From an uncultured Bacilli bacterium (GTDB lineage: Bacteria > Bacillota_I > Bacilli_A > RF39 > UBA660), in assembly GCA_910584165.1 (NCBI GenBank), contig CAJTZU010000004.1, positions 62,001-126,000 of the forward strand: DNA of 64,000 bases. Direction: 5' to 3'. Positions 34,931-42,489 of this stretch are shown piece after piece (within the stretch, counting starts at the first letter, position 1; each line of letters opens with the position of its first letter). The notes beneath the pieces were generated by a model. It was not told where the DNA came from, ran no database searches, and was given only the letters and a program-made list of their open reading frames with translations. Position numbers and translations under genes: made by a program.

Positions 34931-36240
34931 TATTGTTCTCCTTTATTTTTAAACTGTAAAACAATTGGTGTACCTGTAAAATCAAATGATTCTCTTAATT
35001 TATTCTCTAAATATCGCTCATAAGAGAAATGAATTAAGCCTTTACTATTTACTTGAATATTAAATGTTGGTGGTTGTACACCTACCTGTGTACTAAAATA
35101 AATCTTTAAACGTTTTCCCTTATAAGTAGGTGGTAAATTGAGTGAGTATGCATCTGTTATCACATTATTTAATAAACTTGTTTTAATCTCTTTATGACTA
35201 TTCTCATAACCACGTAATATTTCTGGCATCAATGTATGAATACGTTTCTTAGTTTTAGCCGATAAAAAGACTACTGGTGCATAAGGCATAAATTGAAAAT
35301 TATTCTCAATATCTTTCTTCCACTTTTTCATTTCTGCATCTTTATTATTAATAACATCCCATTTATTAACGACAAGAACTACAGCTTTCCCTGCATCTAT
35401 CGCATATCCTGCTATATGTTTATCATGTTCAATAATACCTTCTTCAGCATTAATCACAATACAACATACATCAGATCTATCAATAGCTTTCATACTACGT
35501 AATAAACTATACTTTTCTACTGCTTCATATACTTTACCTTTTTTACGCATACCAGCAGTATCAATTACTACATACTCTTCTCCATGATAAGTAAATACTG
35601 TATCTATCGCATCACGAGTAGTACCTGCTACATCACTAACAATAACTCTATCTTCGTTTAATAAAGCATTAACTAAACTACTTTTTCCTACATTTGGTCT
35701 ACCAATAATAGAAAACTTAATTAAATCTTTATATTCCTCTTCAATCGGTTCAAATTCACTAACAACTTCATCAAGTAATTCCATAATTCCAATATTATGT
35801 TCCCCACTTACTTGAAAATATTTCTCAAACCCTAATTCATAAAATTCATATTCGGTTTCTTTAATCTTATTACTATCACATTTATTAATCGCAACAATAA
35901 CTTTACATTTGCTTCTTAGAAGCATATCTCTAACAGCAAAATCATTAGAAGTTAAACCTTCTTTACCATCTACAACAAATATAATAACATCTGCTTCATC
36001 AATAGCAAGTTGAGCTTGAACTTTAATCTCATCATTAAAATGATTATCTTCTAAATCAATTCCACCCGTATCAATTAAATGAAAACTATAATCTCGATAT
36101 TCAACATTACCATAAATTCTATCTCTAGTAATACCAGGAGTATCTTCAATAATAGAAATCTTTTTCCCAACTAAACGATTAAATATAGTACTTTTTCCTA
36201 CATTCGGTCTACCTAAAAGAGCAACAACTGGTTTCTTCAT
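34930..36240 (-). CDS. der: GTPase Der (EngA)
   Basis: 436 residues, normal length. Two GTPase domains in tandem: the first with GRPNVGKST (10-18), DTGG and NKCD; the second with GRPNVGKSSLVNAL (about 180), DTAGMRKKGK and NKWD. A KH-like C-terminal domain (about 350-436) ends FKNKG. Der acts in 50S ribosome subunit assembly. Only a one-base overlap separates it from the downstream membrane protein gene. Confidence 0.97.
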   Translation of the reverse strand: MKKPVVALLGRPNVGKSTIFNRLVGKKISIIEDTPGITRDRIYGNVEYRDYSFHLIDTGGIDLEDNHFNDEIKVQAQLAIDEADVIIFVVDGKEGLTSNDFAVRDMLLRSKCKVIVAINKCDSNKIKETEYEFYELGFEKYFQVSGEHNIGIMELLDEVVSEFEPIEEEYKDLIKFSIIGRPNVGKSSLVNALLNEDRVIVSDVAGTTRDAIDTVFTYHGEEYVVIDTAGMRKKGKVYEAVEKYSLLRSMKAIDRSDVCCIVINAEEGIIEHDKHIAGYAIDAGKAVVLVVNKWDVINNKDAEMKKWKKDIENNFQFMPYAPVVFLSAKTKKRIHTLMPEILRGYENSHKEIKTSLLNNVITDAYSLNLPPTYKGKRLKIYFSTQVGVQPPTFNIQVNSKGLIHFSYERYLENKLRESFDFTGTPIVLQFKNKGEQ

Positions 36241-36320
36241 AGTATCCCCTCTTTCTATGGTGGTATTATAACACGATATCCATTATTTTTCAAAGTATTA
36301 TTTTCTTACACTTTTCCACA

Positions 36321-36355
36321 AAAAAAGTTCAACATTGAATCGTTGAACTCTTTTA
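36321..36355 (-). terminator. Terminator of the orphan pilin gene
   Basis: On the minus strand AGTTCAAC, loop GATTCAAT and GTTGAACTTTTTTT form an 8-base-pair stem with a T run. Confidence 0.85.
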
Positions 36356-36371
36356 TAAATATTCAAAATGA

Positions 36372-36806
36372 CTATTCACCAGCAATTGTTGCTGAACCTG
36401 AGTTTGCATCTGCTGGATTGTTTGTATAATTAAATTTTTTAGCACTACCTGTAACATTGCAACCAGTTAGAGTCAAATATCCAGTTTTAGAATCATATGA
36501 AACACCATCATTTGGGCATTCAATTTTATTTCCTGAATAAGCAACTTCTTGTGTAAGTGTTCCAGATGTTACTGTTGTTCCTGAAACAGTAACGTCACCA
36601 CCTGCATAACCTGGCTTTGACATAACAGTTGCGATAGCATCTTGTACTGCAGCTGCATAAGCTTCTATTGATCTTGCTTGTGAAGATTCTCTTGAGTTTT
36701 CAATAATTCCTAATACGATTGGAGATGCGATTAATGCGATAACTGCTAAGATAACGATAACAGCTAGTAACTCGATTAATGTAAATCCTTTTTTATTCAT
36801 TTTCAT
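36372..36806 (-). CDS. Type IV pilin-like protein, stand-alone
   Basis: 144 residues. MKMNKKGFTLIELLAVIVIL is a prepilin peptidase signal with cleavage expected between Gly7 and Phe8 and Glu at mature position 5. A long N-terminal helix and a Thr/Gly/Ser-rich globular domain with a Cys pair (Cys94 and Cys114 by count, bracketing a D-region-like loop) follow. The C-terminus, NNPADANSGSATIAGE, is flexible. AAGGTGGTG precedes the ATG, with a strong promoter and terminator, so it is a well-expressed single gene. No pilus assembly genes are nearby. Confidence 0.8.
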   Translation of the reverse strand: MKMNKKGFTLIELLAVIVILAVIALIASPIVLGIIENSRESSQARSIEAYAAAVQDAIATVMSKPGYAGGDVTVSGTTVTSGTLTQEVAYSGNKIECPNDGVSYDSKTGYLTLTGCNVTGSAKKFNYTNNPADANSGSATIAGE

Positions 36807-36838
36807 TTTCTCACCACCTTACCTTCTCTTACGATATA

Positions 36839-36867
36839 ATCGTATCACACTTTAAACAAGTAGTCAA
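36839..36867 (-). promoter_or_regulatory. Promoter of the orphan pilin gene
   Basis: On the minus strand TTGACT (36862-36867), a 17-base spacer and TACGAT (36839-36844) give a good sigma-A promoter, about 33 bases from the start codon. Confidence 0.75.
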
Positions 36868-36898
36868 CTTTTTTTCTGACAAATATCGATACTTTACA

Positions 36899-37912
36899 CT
36901 ATCTATTATGGAGTAATTTATTGATACCCTTTGATAATAAAAGGCTTAATTCGTCTACAATAAAATCTACTTCTTTTGTCGTTACCATTAAATTATATCC
37001 AATAGGTGTTAGAACATCAAAAATAAGTGCTTTTGTTTCTTCTTCTGTTAATGTTCCAATTAATCCAAGTAACTTTTCTTTTTCTTCTTTCGTTATTTCG
37101 TTTGATTCTTTTAGATAGTTTACATTTGTCATTAATTTATATTTTGGATTATCTATATTCTTTTTCATATAAACATAGTGTTGCGTTAAAAAATGAATAG
37201 TATCACTTACAATGGTTACAGCATCCACTACCATCGGTACTCCTATTGCGATTACAGGAATACCAAATAAATCCTTACTAATTTCTTTTCTTTTATTTCC
37301 TACTCCACTGCCAGGGTGAATTCCTGTATCTGTCATTTGAATTGTTTTGTGAACACGATTTATCGAAGTACTCGCTAAAGAATCTATTACTAATACTAAA
37401 GAAGGATTTAATAGTTCTATCATTTTGCTGATTAAATCACTAGTCTCTATCCCAGTTTTTCCCATAACACTAGGATTAAAAATAGAGACTCTTTGATAAG
37501 TAGGATCTAAAGCTCCCATTTCATATAAATGATTAGTAACAATCACTTCGTTTGAGGTTTTAGGTCCTAAGGCATCTGGCGTAGAGTTTTCATTGCCTAA
37601 TCCAATTACTAAGACATGGTCTTCCTTGGAGTTTAATCTTATTAATTTTTTTAATTCTTTTACAAATACTTGCATTACTTTCTTTTCATTTTCTTCATCC
37701 GTAATATCTTGAAATTCAATCGTAATATATTTACCTGGCTTTTTTCCAATTATTTTACTCCCTTTTCTACTGACCATAACTGTTGTAATATGAATGTCTT
37801 CTACTTCTTTTTCTGATACTTTAATTCCTGAGTCTTTAATATCTTCTGTAATAGACTCGATTGCTAAATCTGTTCTTATCGAATACTTACTTAAATCTAT
37901 CTCATGTTTCAT
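36899..37912 (-). CDS. gpr: GPR endopeptidase (spore protease)
   Basis: About 337 residues from the ATG at 37912; GGTGA lies 7 bases upstream and the product starts MKHEIDLSKYSIRTDLAIE, with the RTDLA motif where the zymogen is processed. The core shows VIGLGNENSTPDALGP, the conserved VIDSLAS segment with DTGIHPGSGVGN, and GVPMVVDA. GPR degrades small acid-soluble proteins during spore germination. It is divergent from rpsT, an arrangement also known in B. subtilis. Confidence 0.93.
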   Translation of the reverse strand: MKHEIDLSKYSIRTDLAIESITEDIKDSGIKVSEKEVEDIHITTVMVSRKGSKIIGKKPGKYITIEFQDITDEENEKKVMQVFVKELKKLIRLNSKEDHVLVIGLGNENSTPDALGPKTSNEVIVTNHLYEMGALDPTYQRVSIFNPSVMGKTGIETSDLISKMIELLNPSLVLVIDSLASTSINRVHKTIQMTDTGIHPGSGVGNKRKEISKDLFGIPVIAIGVPMVVDAVTIVSDTIHFLTQHYVYMKKNIDNPKYKLMTNVNYLKESNEITKEEKEKLLGLIGTLTEEETKALIFDVLTPIGYNLMVTTKEVDFIVDELSLLLSKGINKLLHNR

Positions 37913-37954
37913 ATAATTCACCATTAATATTTTTAACAAAATTGTTTATTTTAT

Positions 37955-37983
37955 TTGCTTTTTTTAGGGAATTTTGCTAAAAT
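37955..37983 (+). promoter_or_regulatory. Promoter of rpsT
   Basis: TTGCTT, 17 bases and TAAAAT lie upstream of rpsT. Confidence 0.65.
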
Positions 37984-38015
37984 AGGTTTGTATGTGTGAC
38001 CAGGAGGTGAATATT

Positions 38016-38279
38016 ATGCCAAATATGAAAAATGCCGAAAAAAGAATTTTAGTAAATGCTAAAAAAGAAGTAACAAATAATAATTACGAAGCTAGTATGA
38101 AAACTGCTATTAAAAATGTAGAAAAAGCAGTTGCTAGCAAAGATAAAGAAAAAGCACAAAGCTCTCTAAAAGCTGCTATCAAAACAATTGATAAAGCAAC
38201 ACAAAGTGGAGTTAGTAGTAAAAATAAAAGTGCAAGAAATAAATCACGTTTAACTAAAAAAGTAAATGAAATGGAGTAA
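38016..38279 (+). CDS. rpsT: Ribosomal protein S20
   Basis: 87 residues from the ATG at 38016, which follows CAGGAGGTGA; the frame extends further 5' without a site. The sequence MPNMKNAEKRILVNAKK, then NKSARNKSRLTKKVN, is a typical all-helical, lysine-rich S20. A terminator follows directly. Confidence 0.95.
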   Translation: MPNMKNAEKRILVNAKKEVTNNNYEASMKTAIKNVEKAVASKDKEKAQSSLKAAIKTIDKATQSGVSSKNKSARNKSRLTKKVNEME

Positions 38280-38297
38280 TCACTCCTTTTTTTGTTT
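38273..38297 (+). terminator. Terminator of rpsT
   Basis: GGAGT, loop AATC and ACTCC followed by seven T; the stem overlaps the stop codon. Confidence 0.8.
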
Positions 38298-38326
38298 TTT
38301 TATGATACAATGAATATGGTGAAACT

Positions 38327-39280
38327 ATGAGAACTAAAAATGTTTTAATTAAAAAAATATTTTTTTATGTATTTTGTATTGTAACATTAGGACTAATTAT
38401 CTTTTATCATCAAGATATTTCTCACTTTATCGTAAAAAAATTTATTTACCATGATTATGCTATTGAAAAAATAAATACTAATGCTTATTCTTTAAAAAGA
38501 AATTTTGAATTAGTTCAAATAACAGACGATTTTATTGCAAAAGACAAAAATCATTTGTTAAATATTTTTTATACTATTTTAGATAGTGGGAAAGAAGAGT
38601 TTTATTTTTACTGTGATGAAAACTATAAAGAATGCAAAGAAGATGTAGACTCTTTAATTCCTAATAATAGCGATATTGATAGCATATTATCAGATATTAA
38701 TAATTTTGTTCATCCTTATAATAGTTATAAATCTATTAATATTACTAGTAATAATTTTGGTAAAATTTCAGTTTCTATTCATAAACAATATTCTAACGAT
38801 AGAATCTCTGAAATTAATCAATATTTAGAAGATATCAAAAAAGAATCTATCACAAGTACAATGAATGAAAAAGAAAAAATAAAAGCTTTCCACGATTATA
38901 TTGTCAATTATACTGCTTATGATTTTGAAAGAGCAAATAATATGAATTCACCTGAATTTGATAATAGTACATCTCATACAGCATATGGTCTATTAGAAAC
39001 AAAAAAAGCTCTATGCGGTGGATATAGTGATATTATGTCTATTTTTCTAAATCAATTAGGAATTCCTAATATTCGAATTTCAGCTGATAATCATGTATGG
39101 AATTTATTATTTTTAGAAAACAAATGGTATCATTTAGATGTTACTTGGGATGATCCTGTTACCAATACTGGAGAACAGTTATTAATCTATGACTATTTTT
39201 TAATTCCTTATGAAACACTTTTAACAACAGATCCTATTGAGCATAAATTTAATGCTGATATCTATATTGAAGCAAAATAA
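38327..39280 (+). CDS. Membrane-anchored transglutaminase-like protein
   Basis: 317 residues with one N-terminal membrane helix (about 9-27) and the bulk outside. The C-terminal domain is a clear transglutaminase core: Cys230 in KKALCGGYSDIMSIFLNQLG, His256 in ADNHVWNLL and Asp271 in WYHLDVTWDDP. Such proteins in Bacillota are thought to act on the cell surface as proteases or cross-linkers. It is the most canonical of the three transglutaminase-fold proteins here. Confidence 0.8.
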   Translation: MRTKNVLIKKIFFYVFCIVTLGLIIFYHQDISHFIVKKFIYHDYAIEKINTNAYSLKRNFELVQITDDFIAKDKNHLLNIFYTILDSGKEEFYFYCDENYKECKEDVDSLIPNNSDIDSILSDINNFVHPYNSYKSINITSNNFGKISVSIHKQYSNDRISEINQYLEDIKKESITSTMNEKEKIKAFHDYIVNYTAYDFERANNMNSPEFDNSTSHTAYGLLETKKALCGGYSDIMSIFLNQLGIPNIRISADNHVWNLLFLENKWYHLDVTWDDPVTNTGEQLLIYDYFLIPYETLLTTDPIEHKFNADIYIEAK

Positions 39281-39320
39281 AAGAAATCTATTCTTTATCA
39301 TGGATTTCTTTTATTTTTTG
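39276..39320. terminator. Bidirectional terminator
   Basis: AATAAAAGAAATC and GATTTCTTTTATT form a 13-base-pair stem with a 14-base loop between the convergent transglutaminase-like and rbfA genes. Confidence 0.75.
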
Positions 39321-39632
39321 TTCAATTTTCTTTCCATATTCAATGGATTCATCATAAACAAAATCTAATTCTGGAATTTGTCTAATATCAATTCTTTCCA
39401 TTAAAGCTTTTCTAATGAATCCTTTCGCACTTTTTAAGGCTTCTATTGTTTCTTTTTTCTTAGTATCATTTAATACTGTTACATATATCTTACAATAGCT
39501 TAAATCACTTGAAGTTTTAGCAGCTGTTACTGTAACAAAACGAATATCTTGATTTTTTACTTCATTTGCTAATACATAACTAACTTCTCTTACAATCGCA
39601 CTATTAATTCTTTCTAATTTAATACTGTTCAT
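39288..39632 (-). CDS. rbfA: Ribosome-binding factor A
   Basis: 114 residues. The KH-type fold shows LERINSAIVREVSYVL, FVTVTAAKTSSDLSYCKIYV and IPELDFVYDESIEYG. It assists 30S maturation. In most Bacillota it directly follows infB; here a 473-base region holding cassette copy 2 and the infB terminator separates them. Confidence 0.93.
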   Translation of the reverse strand: MNSIKLERINSAIVREVSYVLANEVKNQDIRFVTVTAAKTSSDLSYCKIYVTVLNDTKKKETIEALKSAKGFIRKALMERIDIRQIPELDFVYDESIEYGKKIEQKIKEIHDKE

Positions 39633-39689
39633 ATTATCACCTCAGTAGATATAGTATATCATGGATACTTTGATAAGTAAATGAATGTA

Positions 39690-39718
39690 TTGTGAATAAA
39701 AGACTTTTATGATAAAAT
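39690..39718 (+). promoter_or_regulatory. Promoter of cassette RNA, copy 2
   Basis: TTGTGA, a 17-base spacer and TAAAAT, at the same relative position as the promoter of copy 1. The predicted start at about 39725 again falls directly before a GAAA-loop hairpin. Confidence 0.75.
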
Positions 39719-39724
39719 GAATTT

Positions 39725-39836
39725 AATGAAGGAAACTTCATATAATAAAAAGGATACATTTGAGTTTCTCAGATGTTTCCCTAGTTTTTTGGTTTAGCAT
39801 CTGAATCAATATTGATACAGATGCCTTTTTATTTTA
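39725..39836 (+). ncRNA. Structured plus-strand RNA, copy 2 (candidate antitoxin RNA)
   Basis: The RNA would begin with ATGAAG-GAAA-CTTCAT and continue through an A-rich linker to ACATTTGA/TCAGATGT (39756-39776). It ends with GCATCTG/CAGATGC (39797-39824), an inner ATCAAT/ATTGAT extension and TTTTTATTTT. Compared with copy 1 all three helices are kept while their sequences differ. It is antisense to the 3' part of the peptide mRNA. Its function is inferred. Confidence 0.65.
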
Positions 39837-39966
39837 TTAGTAGCAAAATTACTACTAGAAATAGGAGTAAAATGATGATAAATTGAGAAGTTTCTCTTTT
39901 TGTCATTACTACACCACCCTTCTATTATCTTAATAGATAGGGAAAGCATCTGTTTCAAATGTATCC
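39752..39966. repeat. Cassette copy 2, bounded by a 12-base inverted repeat
   Basis: GGATACATTTGA (39752-39763) and TCAAATGTATCC (39955-39966), identical to the ends of copy 1, are 215 bases apart (232 in copy 1). No target-site duplication or transposase is visible, so the repeats look like RNA structure rather than transposon ends. Confidence 0.85.
39829..39906 (-). CDS. 25-residue hydrophobic peptide, copy 2 (candidate type I toxin)
   Basis: A 26-codon frame starting MTKRETSQF, followed by a long Ile/Leu/Val stretch and ending LLLIK. KRETSQFIIILLLFL is identical to copy 1. GGGTGGTG lies upstream, in a hairpin where CCC..TCTATT pairs with AATAGA..GGG. This is the same structure as in copy 1 with different bases, hence compensatory change. 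A minus-strand promoter lies at 39975-40002. Confidence 0.75.
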   Translation of the reverse strand: MTKRETSQFIIILLLFLVVILLLIK

Positions 39967-39974
39967 AAGATACT

Positions 39975-40002
39975 ATTTTATCAAAGTAGAAAATATTAAC
40001 AA
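39975..40002 (-). promoter_or_regulatory. Promoter of the copy 2 peptide mRNA
   Basis: On the minus strand TTGTTA, a 16-base spacer and TAAAAT. Transcription would begin at about 39968, so the mRNA starts almost exactly at the inverted repeat GGATACATTTGA and would end at the hairpin plus T run near 39741. The corresponding promoter of copy 1 is much weaker to the eye. Confidence 0.6.
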
Positions 40003-40080
40003 CTCTCTAAAAATTATAACTTACATCCATTTATTAGTAATATTTTAAAATATTTATATCAATTTTTAAAAATTTAAACA

Positions 40081-40107
40081 AAAAAAGTAGAAAATTCTAC
40101 TTTTTTT
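40081..40107 (-). terminator. Terminator of the nusA-infB operon
   Basis: AAAAAAGTAGAA, two A and TTCTACTTTTTT form a perfect 12-base-pair hairpin overlapping the infB stop. It ends the operon before the cassette. Confidence 0.9.
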
Positions 40108-42214
40108 AATCTCTTGCTTTTTCTACCATTTCGTAAGCTTCAATAATATCTCCAACTTTTAAATCATTAAAGTTAGCAATAGTAATTCCACATTCTAATC
40201 CCTTTTTAACTTCTTTTACACTATCTTTCTCTCTTTGTAGAGACCCAATAGAACCATCATAAATTACTTTACTATCACGAATTACTCTAGCTTTAGAACC
40301 CATTTTTACTAATCCATCTTGTACATAAGAACCTGCAATAACTCCAACTTTTGAAAACTTAAATAATTGTCTTACTTCTACAGTACCCAAAGTTTTTTCT
40401 TCGTATTCAGGTTCTAACATACCTTTCATAGCAGCTTCCATTTCTTCTACTGCTTTATAGATAATATCATAAAGACGAATCTCTACCCCTTTATCTTTAG
40501 CATAATCACGTATAGAATTATTTGGTCTAATATTAAATCCTACAATAATAGCATTAGATGCACTAGCTAATACAATATCACTTTCCGTAATAGCTCCTAC
40601 ACTACTACGAATAACTTTAACACGTACACCATCTACTTCTATTTTTTCTAATGAATTTTTTACAGCTTCTGCTGAACCATTTACATCAGCTTTAATAATA
40701 ACATTAATCTCTTTTACACCATCTTGAATTTTAGCAAAAATATCTTCTAAAGAAACACTATTAGATTTATTCTGTGCTTCTTTTTCTTCTGTTTTTCTAG
40801 TTTCTCCTATACTTCTTGCCTGTTTTTCTGTTTCAAAAGCCATGAATTTATCACCTGCTTTTGGAGTCTCGTTTAAGCCTGTAATTTCAACTGGCTGAGA
40901 TGGAGAGGCGGAAGTAATTTCTTCTCCCTTATCATTACGTAAAGTTCTAATTTTACCAAATGAACTTCCAACAACAATTGGATCTCCTAAACGTAAAGTA
41001 CCATTTTGAATAAGTACAGTAACAATAGGTCCAACATGCTTATCTAATTTTGCTTCTACTACTGTTCCAATAGCATAACGATTTGGATTTGCTTTATAGT
41101 TTTCCATTTCAGATACTAATAAAATATTTTCAAGCAATGTATCAATTCCATCACCATTTTTAGCAGAAATCTTAGTAAATATAGTATCTCCACCCCAAAT
41201 ATCTGGAGTAAGACCATATTCAGCAAGCTCTGTCATAACTCTATCTGGATTAGCACCAGGTTTATCTATCTTATTAATAGCAACTAAAATAGGTACTCCT
41301 GCCGCTTTAGCATGATCAATAGCTTCTTGAGTTTGAGGCATCACACCATCATCTGCTGCTACTATAATAATAACAATATCTGTAATACTAGCTCCTCTAG
41401 CTCTCATTTCTGTGAAAGCAGCATGTCCTGGAGTATCAATAAATGTAATCAATTGATCTTTACATTTTACTTGATAAGCACTAATAGCTTGAGTAATTCC
41501 ACCTGCTTCTCCAAGCGCTACACTAGTTTTACGAATCGTATCTAGTAAAGTAGTCTTACCATGGTCAACATGACCCATAATAGTAACTACTGGAGGTCTA
41601 GATACTAAATCCTCCTCATTATCATGAATTTCAAAATCTTCAAATTTTGATTCATCTTTCTCTACTTCTCTTTTCAATTCTTTATTGTAATCCATTACAA
41701 GTAGAGAAGCATTATCAAAATCAATAGAATTATTTACAGTAGCTAATATCCCTAATGTAAATAATTTTTTTATTAATTCTGCTGCTGTAATATTGAGTTC
41801 TTTTGCTAGATTTCCAATTGTCATTCCATCTTTATAAATTACAACATTCTTATCCTCTACAGGAGCATTACTAATCAATTTTTCTTTATGTTTATACATT
41901 TCTTTTTTCTTACGAGCTAGCTCCTTTTTAGAAGATTTCACATTATTGGTATTATTCTTTTTTGCTTTAGAATTGGATACAATCCCTTCTATTTTTGTTT
42001 TTTCTTTCTCAATTAATTCATCTTCCATTTCGTCGATTTCATCATAATCTTCTTCTGTTGGTTCTTGCGCTAAAACATTGTCCAATTCTGTTATAGCATC
42101 CTCATCTAGCATATCTTCTTCATTTGTAGCATCTATCTGTAGTTCTTTACACTTTTTTAGAATTTCTTCTACTGTCTTTTCTACATCCATAGCATATTCA
42201 AATACACTCATCAT
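40106..42214 (-). CDS. infB: Translation initiation factor IF-2
   Basis: About 702 residues from the ATG at 42214 (GAAGGTG 6 bases upstream). A Lys/Glu-rich N-terminal region (1-130) and an IF2N domain (about 135-185) precede the GTPase domain, with GHVDHGKTTLLD, DTPGHAAF and NKIDKP. EF-Tu-like domains II and C1-C2 (to RPNNSIRDYA and DIIYKAVEEME) follow. It places initiator tRNA on the 30S subunit. Downstream partner rbfA is displaced by the cassette. Confidence 0.97.
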   Translation of the reverse strand: MMSVFEYAMDVEKTVEEILKKCKELQIDATNEEDMLDEDAITELDNVLAQEPTEEDYDEIDEMEDELIEKEKTKIEGIVSNSKAKKNNTNNVKSSKKELARKKKEMYKHKEKLISNAPVEDKNVVIYKDGMTIGNLAKELNITAAELIKKLFTLGILATVNNSIDFDNASLLVMDYNKELKREVEKDESKFEDFEIHDNEEDLVSRPPVVTIMGHVDHGKTTLLDTIRKTSVALGEAGGITQAISAYQVKCKDQLITFIDTPGHAAFTEMRARGASITDIVIIIVAADDGVMPQTQEAIDHAKAAGVPILVAINKIDKPGANPDRVMTELAEYGLTPDIWGGDTIFTKISAKNGDGIDTLLENILLVSEMENYKANPNRYAIGTVVEAKLDKHVGPIVTVLIQNGTLRLGDPIVVGSSFGKIRTLRNDKGEEITSASPSQPVEITGLNETPKAGDKFMAFETEKQARSIGETRKTEEKEAQNKSNSVSLEDIFAKIQDGVKEINVIIKADVNGSAEAVKNSLEKIEVDGVRVKVIRSSVGAITESDIVLASASNAIIVGFNIRPNNSIRDYAKDKGVEIRLYDIIYKAVEEMEAAMKGMLEPEYEEKTLGTVEVRQLFKFSKVGVIAGSYVQDGLVKMGSKARVIRDSKVIYDGSIGSLQREKDSVKEVKKGLECGITIANFNDLKVGDIIEAYEMVEKARD

Positions 42215-42236
42215 ACTACGCACCTTCTTTCTTTAT

Positions 42237-42488
42237 CTAACACATTTTTAATAGTTCATCGAACACCTCATCTGGAATACTCACTTCTAAGTGACGCTCC
42301 AATATCTTTGTTTTTTTTGCTTTTTCAATTACTTCTACAGACTTTTTTAAATAAGCACCTCTACCATTAGATTTTCCTGTTTCATCTATGATAACAGTTT
42401 TTTCAGGAGTTCTTACTACCCTTATTAATTCATTCTTTGGCAATTTTTCATGACTAACAACGCATGTTCTTTCAGGTATTTTTTTCAT
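42237..42488 (-). CDS. rnpM: YlxR/RnpM family RNA-binding protein
   Basis: 83 residues with the family pattern PERTCVVSHEKLPKNELIRV, GRGAYLKKS and a C-terminal basic helix. B. subtilis YlxR binds RNase P RNA. It sits between nusA and infB as usual; the ylxQ (L7Ae-like) gene that normally follows is absent. Confidence 0.9.
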   Translation of the reverse strand: MKKIPERTCVVSHEKLPKNELIRVVRTPEKTVIIDETGKSNGRGAYLKKSVEVIEKAKKTKILERHLEVSIPDEVFDELLKMC

Positions 42489-42489
42489 A

